From Dendrolimus kikuchii (lineage: Eukaryota > Arthropoda > Insecta > Lepidoptera > Lasiocampidae), in the NCBI GenBank assembly GCA_019925095.2, contig CM034411.1:10984001-11048000 (forward strand): DNA of 64,000 nt, written 5' to 3'. Made by a program: the position numbers and the translations under genes. The notes beneath the pieces were generated by a model. The model made no database searches, was not told the origin of the DNA, and saw only the letters and a program-made list of their open reading frames with translations. This document shows, one piece after another, positions 33,314 through 44,400 of the stretch. Every line of letters begins with the position of its first letter. Positions within the stretch are counted from its first letter, which is position 1.

Positions 33314-33947
33314 AAGCGTAATACACACGAAAGCCGCCGACCCGCCGACCTATGTCGGCAACTTTTTGTCGGCGCGCTAGTTGGCGGTTTCATTCATTGC
33401 ATGTCGCAAATTTTTGTCTAGATGAAGTGAATGAGGGTGAAGTTTGTCGTTTGCTTGAGATGAGGAACTGTTTTTGCAAGTTAGTGATTACCGCATGTTG
33501 AAAGATATTCTGTCGTATAACACGTGTAGTATCTCTAGGATAAAGAAAATAATAATTAAATACGGACGACAACAGTGATTTATTTATAGCAGCTTGTGGA
33601 AATATTGTTACTGGATCCTTCCTAAGGGAACGAAGCTGTTGGATTAGACCTAGTCTATTGAGTTGCAAATGCTATAGTAATAGTGAAAGATTAAGACATT
33701 TGAAGGCAGACGATTGTACAGAATCGTTTCATTTCATTATCCTACTCCATGTAGTAAAAGTACATCACGTCACTACAGCTTGAGTGTCGCCAGGAAACTG
33801 AGCGCTTGCGTACGTAAGCCGCCGATATGCTGACTACATGTCGAAGGGCAACACGCGCGGGCACATGTTGCTGACATAATTCTTTTCGTACAGACCGCCG
33901 GGATGTGTCCGCAAACTGTGTCGGAGGCTTTCGTGAGTATTGCGCTT
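33314..33947 (+). mobile_element. TIR element D1, 634 bp
   Basis: Left end AAGCGTAATACACACGAAAG, CCGCCGAC and right end GTCGGAGGCTTTCGTGAG, TATTGCGCTT are inverted over about 28 bp with four mismatches. GC-rich ends with repeated GCCGAC and GTCGGC motifs surround an AT-richer core without a transposase. A reversed, truncated copy lies at 42436-43032. Confidence 0.78.
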
Positions 33948-34026
33948 AAAACAATATAATCCTATTAAGAGAGAGGCCTCAATAGTGTTTCGTGGTGTCG
34001 TCGCAGCGTCAACGCTGCGTCGTTTT

Positions 34027-34620
34027 TAACCGACTTCAAAAAGAAGGAGGTTCTCAATTCATCTGTATGTTTTTTGCACGTTCGTTACTCGATTTCTCTA
34101 TCGATTGTGGACCGTTTTTCAAATTTTTTCTTTTAATCGAAAGGATATACTCCCGAATTGGTCCTATTGACACCATGTCAGGATCTGATGACTGGATTCT
34201 AGGGAAATCGAAAGTAACCCTTATTAAAGAACACCGTGCGCCTACATTTTAGAAAAAAAAGCTTGTATACGCATGCCGGTATTACATTTTGTATAGGCAC
34301 TTTTTTTTTTTTTGTATGCTTGTTACGATTTTCAAATTGTTTTTTTTTTATTAGAAAGTGTAGTCGTATACACCCGAGATGGTCCCCAACTAAAAAGTAA
34401 ATTTTTATTTTTTTTAACAAAAACAAAACCGCCTTTTACCTAAAAAACAAAACATCTTGAAGTCGGTGCGAAGTATATATAATACATAAAATGTACTAAA
34501 TTTTGAAAATTTGTTGTTGGTTTTTTATATTTTACTTGGCGCTGACTTCAATTTGTTGTAGAAAGAAGACGGTAAAATATTTCATTTTTGTTCGAAGTCG
34601 GATTTATTTTTGTTAAAAAA
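34027..34620. mobile_element. DNA element with CCGACTTCAA ends
   Basis: Left TTTTAACCGACTTCAAAAAG, right GTTCGAAGTCGGATTTATTTTT. The interior has AACATCTTGAAGTCGGTGC and the reversed GCGCTGACTTCAA. It shares these blocks with the MITE at 9735-10066. No transposase frame. Confidence 0.6.
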
Positions 34621-34774
34621 AAATATGTATATTTTTTAAGGACGTGCATTGTCGAAAGTTGTACTTACATAAAAAAAACAAACCTGTACTTACATAAAAA
34701 AAAGATCTCTTCCAGACCGTCCGGGATAAACACATAAATCTATATAGGACTAAGCCTGCTACAGAATGAGATAG

Positions 34775-35081
34775 TTTTTATTTTATTGCAGGAGTTCAGC
34801 AGACAGGCCGACGGCCCACTTGATGGAAAGCGGTTACCATCGCCTTTGGACATTTGCAACACCAAAGATGCTACAAATGCGCTGCTGCTCTCTTAACGGA
34901 GACTGTAACCTGGTCACTAATGCCGGAACACAACTCAAGGTGGTTATGACGACATACTTTAGACCAGGGGTGGTAGCCATCCAGTTGACCCTACCACCTG
35001 GCTATGGGTTGTTTGGTCGCTTCTTACGACAGACCGCCCGGCCGCAGGAAATTGTATTCTTTCTGCGTTCCTGCACGGATA
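34775..35081 (-). mobile_element. SINE-S, full length
   Basis: T-rich start, ATTGCAGGAGTTCAGCAGAC, reversed head GCGTTCCTGCACGGATA. Has a small deletion in the GTCGGGCAAATGCC block. Confidence 0.92.
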
Positions 35082-35099
35082 AAAAAGTCAAGTATGCTA

Positions 35100-36060
35100 G
35101 TCTTATGATATTTGATTTGGAATAGTTACCTAAACTGCTTGTTTTTATAATGTCATTTATTTTCCGAATTTTACACTAAATCACGTCGCTTTAAATACTA
35201 GAATAGATATTTTTTTCACAAATACTTGTTGATTGTACATAATATTAATATATAAAAATGTAATTACGTCGCCATGTTTCTTCAAATAAAGTCTTTCATC
35301 GTTTCTGATTATATCGCTGAAGAAATATTCTCTATCTATACCATTCATTAATTTAATGGAAGTTATAAAACTACAATATTTTTGTTAAATATCAAATTTA
35401 TGTATGATAACACAAAAAAATATAAATATAATTATACATATTTTATCCGTCAATATTTAAAATAATTGAAAATATCGCATCTGAATAACGCATGAAACCA
35501 TTATTCCAGATGAGGCCGTAGCATTAGAAAAACGATTTATTTTTTACTTTTTATTTTTATGGTTTATTTTGAATAATACTTCTATAGACGTACTTATCTC
35601 AAGTGATATGTGTCTACGATTAAATTTTCATATTTAATTAATCACTTATTATTCCATTTAATTTAAGTATGAAATTATGGTTTATTATGAAGCTACCTAC
35701 TATTAATTCCTCTACGTACATAATCTTGAAAACGGTGCCTTTATTATTATTATTTTATATCCTTAAGTTATTTACAAGAATTTTTGAAAATTTTGACAAG
35801 TTTATTTTTAGTTTCATATTTAAATAGAGTACTTACCTATAACTTAGCACTCATTTTTATCGTTTATCATCATCTGTCTATCTTTCATTGATGTTTTGGT
35901 GCTTATAGAAGTTTAGCAATAGATTTTAAGACTAAATATTATTACTAATATCTTCATTCAGTACGATTACGTAAAAAGTCAATATCAATTATTATGCAAC
36001 ATTAACACCATCAGAGCACGCTCCGTTTGAATATACTTGGTTAAAGAAACCCCCACAAGT
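35100..36060. other. AT-rich, no gene seen
   Basis: Nothing recognised: no long frame and no repeat shared with the rest of the window. Confidence 0.55.
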
Positions 36061-36069
36061 TGCTTTCAG

Positions 36070-36430
36070 GTCTTCAGCTCATTTGGGTGGAGTTACTTAA
36101 GGTGTTAAGTTAAAACTCTTTTCCCCGGCTTCAACTCGGGGGGCACTGACCTTCCGGTGAGTTGGTCTTGGAGCCGCTGGAGGCTTCCCAATGCTGGAGC
36201 CTACACAACGAGTCTTAGCCGATCTGCAGCTTCCGATGGTCTTTACGGCCATCGCGTAGGCTGCGTCCGATGGCTATCTCGGACTTTAATTGGCCACCAG
36301 TGACTTCGGTTGACCTACGGCCTTGGGGGAGTTCGTGACTTCTCTACTTCGGTCCCCGCTAAGCATGTGAGGTCACTGTTCAGTTCGCTCTCCGGGAGGC
36401 TCGATAGATCGAAGGCCGCGCGTGGAGGGA
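36070..36430. repeat. GC-rich repeat, likely LINE 5' region
   Basis: Starts GTCTTCAGCTCATTTGGG, with AAAACTCTTTTCCCCGGCTTC and CTTCAACTCGGGGGGCA. The same opening is found at 43835-43930, and CTTTTTCCCTTGTTTCAACTC at 44830. It contrasts sharply with the AT-rich flanks. No frame is open through it. 36431-37087 shows nothing clear. Confidence 0.5.
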
Positions 36431-37087
36431 AGCTAATCTATATGCATTTCTATGCAAAAGCAATTATTATTGTACCAGCACCATTCTAGTTTGATTTCGT
36501 CTGGAGACTGAAAATCAGCGCTGTGTCAGCTCCGAATACAGCATAATGCTGAGTTTCTAGCCTCGTTGCCATAAATTTTATGCAAGCACATTTTTCTAAA
36601 ATAATAGATAGATAGAAAAAATAAAATAATGTTTGTTTATTGCTAAAAATCCTAGTATTTTATATATGAGCATTTATTTGAGACAATAAGTATTATTTTT
36701 TCTTTCTTTCCTACATGATTGTAATAGCATTCTTGGGACCAAGAAAATTTTAACCTCCGACGCGTACGTTCCTTATAATCAAACCTTGTTTTCAGCGTGG
36801 GTTGTCTATGTGACAATCACTATTATAGTGTATAAACTAAACAAACACAAATTTTACCACAATAGACTTAATAGTTTTGTACTGTAAACAATCGTTCTCA
36901 ACATTCCATTGTGATCTCGTTACGTCCTTCCACTTCCACAGTGAACTTTTGGAAACAATACTAACAATAGCTCAAAACACATAACTAACAATAAAACTTA
37001 TTTATACACATACTCAAACCAACGCGCACTACCATCGCATTGCATTACACGCACACTTCACAAACAAACCAAGACACACAAAGAGCC

Positions 37088-37432
37088 TAAAAATTAATAA
37101 CCCAGACACAGAAAAGAAAAAACCAACACACGTGGCACTAGATAGGACTATATATAAGTATAGATATAAGGCCAACACTGCACATGCACTTCCTCACAAC
37201 ACCAGCATGTAACAGATACACTCTACATTAGTATAAGTTTAGTATTAAAAATAGGATCAATATAATAAGTTAATCTTAAGTTACACCATAACATATAAAT
37301 CACTAAATTAAGTCACACACTAACAAAAATAAACAATAAGCGTGTATGGACTCTAAAATTTTACATAGAAATTAAGTTGTAAAAAAAGATACGGAACTCG
37401 AGTCCGTAGATATGTTAATAATAATTTAAAAA
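37088..37432 (+). mobile_element. Second copy of the 8905-9264 retroposon
   Basis: AATTAATAACCCAGACACAG to GAGTCCGTAGATATGTTAA and an A-rich end. Closely matches the first copy, including ACTAGATAGGACTATATAT and CACCAGCATGTAACAGATA. Target duplications are not evident. Confidence 0.82.
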
Positions 37433-37459
37433 AAAATAGCTCAACAAAATAATTGACCT

Positions 37460-37700
37460 AAACCATCGTATGTATTATTACCTGTTTGCGGGATTTGAAT
37501 TTCAAATGGCGTTTGAATTATCACAAAATGTATTAGAAGTACACACACGTAATTCACAGTTCTTACAAACACAACCGAATACAACAAGCCCAAACCGTAA
37601 AGTAGAAAAACGTAATAATATAAAACGCACAAAGTTCGTCGATGTAAGATTCTTGTTTCGAAAGTACACTTTGGTAATGCTTCGGTCGCAGATGAAACAC
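37460..37700 (+). mobile_element. LTR fragment, relative of 48992-49488
   Basis: Shares ACAACCGAATACAACAAGCC, AAACCGTAA, CGCACAAAGTTCGTC and the TTGCGGG...GAATTTC opening with the LTR at 48992-49488. Ends unclear; the frames on both strands here are accidental. Confidence 0.55.
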
Positions 37701-38094
37701 AACTAACTATTTCTTAACTGGCCAACCTTATAAATTCGTCAAATTGACATCGACAAGCAACATGCACACCATTCATTGAAATTCTCAAACTTGAAAGCTA
37801 AATCCGAAACAACTAGGCTTCTAACAACATAATAATAATAGATAAAAAACGATTAGACGAATAGATGGTAAACAATTAAAAAATCATTAAAAAAAACTAA
37901 AATGATTTAAATTCCAAAGGAAATAAAACATGTATACGCAAAAGATTATTACCGGTTTGCAACAGTATTATTAGTGAAGAGTTCAATTAGAATCACTTAA
38001 ACATTTTTTTTCCTTAGAAGACCATTTTAGTACATCACACACACGATTTTTGTAAACAATTACACTATTTAATGTTTAAAACTAAGTTTCAACG

Positions 38095-38200
38095 GTTTTA
38101 AGAGCGGTATTTTATTTGATTTTTATTTATTTCGACGTTTCAGCCATTATTCAGTAGCCATGATCACGGAAAACAAAGACATCAAGCGTGAATGAGTAAT
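38095..38200. repeat. Dispersed repeat fragment
   Basis: ATTTATTTCGACGTTTCAGC, CATTATTCAGTAGCCATGATCACG is a motif I associate with lepidopteran retroelement ends; no second copy is here. 37701-38094 and 38201-38516 hold no supported gene. Confidence 0.35.
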
Positions 38201-38516
38201 CTCAAATTATTATTTAGCCTACCCCCACTTGTTCATTTTAATTATTAATTTCTATTTTTTGCTTATACCCAATGACTACCAAAATATCAACGTTTTTTGT
38301 AGCCGGTCGCGACGAGCTTAGCTGTCGCTTACAGCGACAAGGCTGTGGCTGGGCCGTAATGTTTCATTTTTGGCAAAATTACTACTGAGGTTTTACTCTG
38401 AGATGCCTTTCGTCATTCGTTTTCTTTCGACCAGCCCAAAAGAGTCAATGAAATTTTAGATAGAAGAAAGATTTCTTTAAAACTACAATAATATAGTTTA
38501 TATAAGACAAAACAAT

Positions 38517-39882
38517 ATGGAACATACAATGGAAAATGCACTTAATTATAAAAACAAACACAAGAAACATCCACTTTCCGGAAGCACATGGTTGCAAGAT
38601 ATCTCTGAAGACCTCAATGAGAGTAATTTAGACGTAACCCCAGATAGCAGTCTCAAAGCCGTTATGTCCTTCAGAAGTGACTCGGCCGGAGGGTTGGACG
38701 GCCTCACTCCACAACATCTTAAAGAATTGTTGAGTGGGGGCACCGGCAATGCTGGTGAGCTGCTGCTCAAGGACATGACGGACTTGATCAATCTAATGCT
38801 CTCTGGTTGTGTTAATAACGACATCTTCCCAATAATATACGGTGCCAACTTATGTACTCTTAAGAAAAAAGATGGTGGCATTCAACCTATTGCAATTAGC
38901 ACCACGTACTGAAGCCTCGCAGCCAAAGTATGCTGTCGAGCTATAAGAAACCGTTGTTCCAATTACTGTAGGCCGATTCAATTAGGTTTTGGCACTAAAG
39001 GTGGCTGCGAGGCAGCGGTACATTCTCTGAAATCATTTGCTACCACCGATTCCTTTGAGGCAATCCTGAAGGTGGATGTCAAAAATGCATTCAATTCGGT
39101 CAATAGGTGCACTCTGCTGTCGAAAGTTAAAATACATTTTACCAAAATTTACAATTATGTTCATCAGTGTTACAATGAAAATTCTTATTTAGTATATCAA
39201 AATAACCTAATTCATTCAGCAACGGGATGTCAGCAGGGCGACCCTCTCGGGCCAGCAATTTTTTCACTTGGCATCCACCCTTTATCATTAAACAACTAAA
39301 TTCGTTGTCGGTGCGGAGATAAAGTTGATAGACTAGGCCATCATGGCTTGTCGTGTTTGAGGAGTGCTGGTAGAACTTGACGACATGTGGCAATCAACGA
39401 TATCATCCGCCGGTCTGTTGTCACCGTTGGATTACCAGCTGTTTTTGAACCGAACGGACTGGGCCGCGACGATGGCAAGCGACCGGACGGAATGTCGTTG
39501 GTACCTTGGAAGGTGGGACGCCCCTTCGTATAGGACGCAACATGTGTCGGTACGTTAGCGGCTTCCTATCTTCTAAATGCAGCCGTCACGGCCGGAGGAG
39601 CTGCCACACTTCAAGAAACCCTGAAACGCCGCAAATATGCATCCATCGGTAACGGATACATATTTATGGCTTTCGGGCTTGACACTTTGGGCCATCGGGA
39701 CGTGAGGCTCATCAACTTTATCGAGACCTTTCAAGGCGATTGAAAGAAGTCTCGTGTGACCAAAGGGCTGGCCTATATTTAGGGCAACGTATTAGCGTTG
39801 CCATACAACGCGGGAATGCGGCCAGCATTTTGGGAACGCTCCCCACCGAGAGCGATCTGGACTACATCTTTTACTTGTAAAT
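38517..39882 (+). pseudogene. LINE-R: non-LTR retrotransposon, RT plus endonuclease-like end
   Basis: One frame runs from 38517 to 39297 with a single in-frame TGA at 38910. RT motifs in order: SAGGLDGLTPQHLKELL (near 38690), LKKKDGGIQPIAIS (38860), AILKVDVKNAFNSV (39060, motif A with its Asp) and SATGCQQGDPLGPAIFSL (39217, motif B). The catalytic motif C (xADD) is missing: a deletion joins motif B directly to the C-terminal CGDKVDRLGHHGLSCLRSAG (39312), a zinc-knuckle-like region. Then come [10 protein letters not shown]...DATCV (near 39480-39540), resembling the PD...D core of restriction-like endonucleases in early-branching LINEs, and a C-terminal GQRISVAIQRGNAASILGTLP before TAA at 39880-39882. 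Frameshifts and stops make it dead. Fragments of the same family are at 30812-31010 and 45920-46125. Confidence 0.85.
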
Positions 39883-40561
39883 ATGCTTATGATAGTATTT
39901 AATGTCTAAGTTTTTTTTGTAGTGTAATTTGTAATTTAAATTAAGTTTTTATTTAATTTGTTTGGAAATATTATTACATAAGAAACGTTCTAAAACGAAA
40001 ATAAACGACAAAAGACGACTGAAAATAAGCCCTCTAATCTCTAGAAAATTTTCTGTATTCTTGTATCTATAAATTCTTGTAGAGCGGTTTTCCGCTCTCG
40101 GTCCCTCTTTCAGTTGGACCACTTGCTTAGTATTCAACATTATAATGGAACAACTTTACAGCATATCGCCAACTGTCGCCAATACCCGTCTCCGGATTAT
40201 CCGGTGCTTATGACTTGTTCAAGGTTCTTACGATATGCTGTTGTTATTGTTTAAAAGGAAATTGTTTTTAATAACATTTTTATATTTATATTAAACACCT
40301 ATCAAAACGATTCATTGACTTCTTCGGGTGATCAGAAGAGCTGCTTCCTACCTGGGACTACGAATAACTATGACGATTCATGGACGTAACGGAGCTAGCC
40401 TTCTGGGAACCTTACCCTTTTGTGACTAAGAGATATTTTAAAAAAGCTTATTACTATGCCCGAATTATATCCAACACAACGTTGGTTTTCAGTGCAAAAC
40501 TTCCTTTTGGCGTGAGACCAAAAGACTTAATTTTTTGTTAAACTAATGTTACTATCAACTT
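39883..40561. other. No assigned gene
   Basis: AT-rich; GCCCGAATTATATCCAACACA, CGTTGGTTTTCAGTGCAAA (40458-40500) is repeated at 18860-18900 (GCCGGAATTATATCCGACAC), so part of it is a dispersed repeat. Confidence 0.45.
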
Positions 40562-40759
40562 CTAGCTTTTTCCCGCTGCATCGTTCGCGTTTATGTTATA
40601 CCAGGAATCGTATATTTTGCCAAGTCTATAAGTAGCCTGTATGCTGTTTCAGACTATAATCTATCTCTGTGCTAAATTTCATCCAGATCCGTTCAGCCGT
40701 TCTGGCGTGATTGAGCAAGAAATACCCATCCAAACTTTCACATTTATAATATTATATAT
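40562..40759 (-). mobile_element. Short Helitron
   Basis: Starts CTAGCTTTTTCCCGCTGC and ends TTATAATATTATATATAG. Contains AAATTTCATCCAGATCCGTTC, the reversed form of the usual 'ACGGATCTGGATGAAATTT' block. It abuts a LINE tail. Confidence 0.65.
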
Positions 40760-40764
40760 AGGTA

Positions 40765-41195
40765 CATACATACATATTGTACGCCTGTTTCCCGTTGGAG
40801 TAGGCAGAGACGATGGATCTCCACCTGCTACGATCCTGATAAACATTTGTCGCTTCATCAACCCTCATGATTCTCTCGCGTACACGCTTATTCAAAGTGC
40901 TTTTTAACTGACCTTTCTTCAAAATATCTTCCATTCGATCACGGTGTGTACGTTGCGGTCTACCGGATACCGATTCTACCAGTCACATTACTGTCATATA
41001 CTCGTCTTGTGATTCTGCTTGCATTCATTCTCTCTACGCGGCCAAACCACCTTAATATTCCTTTTTTAGCTCTTGTCACTACATTCTCTTTCAATCCACA
41101 ACATTCCCTTATCACACTGTTTCTTATCAAATCACTTAGGTTAACCTTACATATCCTTCCGAAAACTCATTTCAACTGCGTTTATACTACATTCA
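40765..41195 (-). mobile_element. LINE-C 3' end
   Basis: On the minus strand, a coding-like run with ...GILRWFGRVERMNA..., then MEDILKKGQLKSTLNKRVRE, ...YQDRSRWRSIVSAYSNGKQA, and a tail (TATG)n at 40765-40775. Related to but distinct from LINE-A. Stops and frameshifts are present. Confidence 0.75.
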
Positions 41196-41306
41196 TGCCT
41201 CTTAAAAATAACGTTATATGTATAAATATAATTAATTATAATTAGTATAGATTTAATTCGTAAAGCAAAATAAATCCAGTAATTATTTTATTTTATTGCC
41301 AGCAGT

Positions 41307-41473
41307 ATGTGGTCGTGGTGGCGCGCGTGTAGCGTATTAATGTGCGCTTGCGCTGTGGTCTCGCAGCGCATCGATCAAGATGCGATTATGTCTCCGCGGC
41401 CGGCGAGGGTACGGGACCGCGACATCAGCAAAACTGACGAACCCACCTGCGACCAGCTCAAGGCTATGTGGAG
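41307..41473 (+). CDS. Exon 1: signal peptide and N-terminal region
   Basis: Codons 1-55 plus two bases (AG). The Trp-rich, hydrophobic N-terminus is followed by RIDQDAIMSPRPARVRDRDI and CDQLKAMW. The donor is GAG|GTGGGT. The ATG is preceded by AGCAGT, which includes an intron acceptor after a pyrimidine-rich tract (41283-41300). Reading on past the donor would give a truncated product ending near 41495. Confidence 0.82.
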
Positions 41474-44400
41474 GTGGGTGTCTATGCCTCGTTGATAACA
41501 AAGAAAGGTTAACGAAGTAGAGTGCTAGCCATCATAGGCGTTTATGACGCAATTTCGTGCACCCTGTCTGCTAAATCTGCAACAGATTCGAGTGGTAAGT
41601 TAGGTTGTTAGCTATAACAGCCTGAATGTATGCGGAGAGACGGCTTGACCATAGTATGGCCAATTGGCCATGAATGTCTCGAGTACACTCCGCCCTGCTA
41701 ATGTTTGTAAACGGTGGAGGAATTGGAAAGGTTTCTGATCGCCCAACTCACAGTTTGTTAGACTCTCTTCTCCTGCGGACATTACCACTGGACTGGTTCT
41801 CTCTCCATCTCGTCCCCATAATTTGGGATCGGCACAATATGTCCATTTCTTTCATACTCGTCTATTCTGACATACATCTGCTGTCACACCACAAATAATG
41901 ATGACATCCTTCACACAACTCTTTTTTGGTCTACCTTTACAATTGTATTCGTCAATCTTCCAGATTAATATACCTTTTATAACGTGACTTTCATCCCTTC
42001 TTATTACATGCTTATACCACCTTAATTCTGTATCTTCTTCATACCTTGTTTTTTTCTGACAAGATAAATTTTTGGGTAAAATTCCAATTTAATCGTGTCA
42101 TTAGGTAAGTAATATAAAACGCTTTCTACTGTAATATCTAATTAAGGATGTGGCGTAAGTTATCTAAAACATTTAAACATCATTAAATAGTCATAGCAGA
42201 AATCCTGTTTGTAATGTACGGAAAAGAGATTCTATGAAAAACAATGTAGAACTTCGAAAAGTTCATGATATTGATAAGGAACAAAATAGGGCTTCAATTT
42301 TTAACTGATTTTTGTTTTATAAATACGTTTTGAGTAATAAAACTTTGATGGAAAGTTTGTTAAAAAATAGAGTGGCGGCAACTTTGATTGCAGAGTGTGA
42401 CGAGTTACTTATTTTACTAGACATTTGTTATTCTTAAGCACCATACACACCAAAGCCGTCGACCCACTGACACAACCTGGTGGTCTATATGAAAAGAATC
42501 GTGTCGGCAATATGTGCCCGCGTATGCTGCCCGCCGACATATGGGCGGCTTGCATACGCAAGCACTCAGTCCCGGCGACAAGCAAACTTTAGTGACGTGT
42601 TGTTTTTTTTGTTCCTAATCTCGAGTCGCCCACAAAGTTTCCTGACTTGCAATGAGTGTGTACAGTTTGTACACTTGCTCTTACTTGTAGTGATGAATGC
42701 TAGCATTAGTTAGTGGATTGCTGGTGCTTTCTTGTAGTAGGGTGAAGAAAATACAGCTTGTTGCTTACAGGGATTTATTCTCGTACTAGTAGATATTGGA
42801 TGCTGATCCCTGGATTCAACTTAGTGGTAGTTGAAGTTGTAAGTTACGACTTCAACTACCAACTTACTTAATAGCAACTCGTAGCGACTCAGTAGCAAGT
42901 GAATCACAAAGTATTTGTAAGCTTTATTTATAATATTATTAAAGTAGGCCGCAGCGTCAGCAAGAACGCTGTACGTTGAACAGTACGGAGTGAAACCGCC
43001 AACTAACCTACCGACAAAAAATGAGCTTTAAGAATTCTATTTTCGTAATAATACCTACTAATATTCGTGTTATATCTAAATGTATAACTCAACAAGAAGT
43101 TTCCTACTAAAAATAAATGTACCTATTATTAGAATGGATGTTAATCCGATTATTTCTTTGTCAGATTTTCGAAAAGGCAAGCTCGGGCTCCCGAAATCAT
43201 GAATGAAGTGAGTTCGTACCGCGACCCGCTGATGTACAATGAATGGCCTGTGTACACACCAATCCCCAGAGCTGCACCCAGGTGAGAATTCATTAATTCA
43301 TCTTATACTAATATCTTATATCTTATACTAATATACAAAGCTGAAGAGTTTATTTGTTTAAAAGCGCTAATCTCAGGAACTACTGGTCTGATTTGAAAAA
43401 TTCTTTCAGTGTTGGATAGCCCATTTATCGAGGAAGGCTATAAGGCTATATATATCATCACGCTAAAACCAGTAGGAGCGGAGCACCAAAGAAGACTATT
43501 TCAAAATCGGGGTATTTTTTTTAACTTCCTTTTTTTAACTATTCCACGCGGACGAAGTCGCGGGCAGAAGCTAGTTAATAATCTTTACATATATAATTCT
43601 TCTGTACGTGTGTTGACAGTGAAGTCCTCCTAAACGGCTGGGCCGATTTGAATGTTTTTTTTGTCTGTGTTCAAGTGGATTCGAGGATAGTTTAGATTCA
43701 CAATTGAACCCGGTAGGTGGCGCTGCAATCGGGTTCTAAATTTTATTTCTTAAGGGCAGAACAACCTCTGCCAGGACAGCTAGTATATTTAGATATTACT
43801 AGATCTCAGGGGCGCAACAAATATTTCCGTTCTCGTCAAGTCTTCAGCTCCTTTGTACAGAGTTCGTTGAGGTGTCGAGTTAAAACTCTTTTCCCCTATT
43901 CTTCAGCCAAGGGAAATCCGATTTTATTTTTTACTTCTTCTTTAGCCGCGGGCGAACGAGATATGCCCGAGTTTACTACTTTTTTATTTAATACTTTTTA
44001 TAGGTTCCATTTTTTCCTATCTTTTATATACTATTTATACTAATGGGTAAATAAAGTTTGTTGCTGTTGGGAGTGTGGTAAAAAGAGTAGGCAGGGGGTA
44101 GGGTAGGTCTTAGCATAAGTGATGATGGGTAGGGATAGTGGATTTCAGAGTGGATGGTGTTTGGATAGGATTCATACGATTTTCTTTATTTATTTCTTGT
44201 CTCTACACACTTGGGGAATATCCGATTGAAGACCACAGGGTACGTGAAGGGGATAAGACGCGACACGTGTGTGGGATTCGCCAGGTCGGGGTGGCACTGG
44301 CAGCTCTAGGCAAAACTAAAGATGCTATTGCCACTCCAGAGTTAGGGGTACCCACTAAAACCCCCGTGTGTTCCTTCCTGCGCCTTATGCCAGGGCTACG

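Noticed and set aside
33390..33668. 92-codon minus-strand frame
   Set aside because: Lies wholly inside TIR element D1; nothing resembles a transposase.
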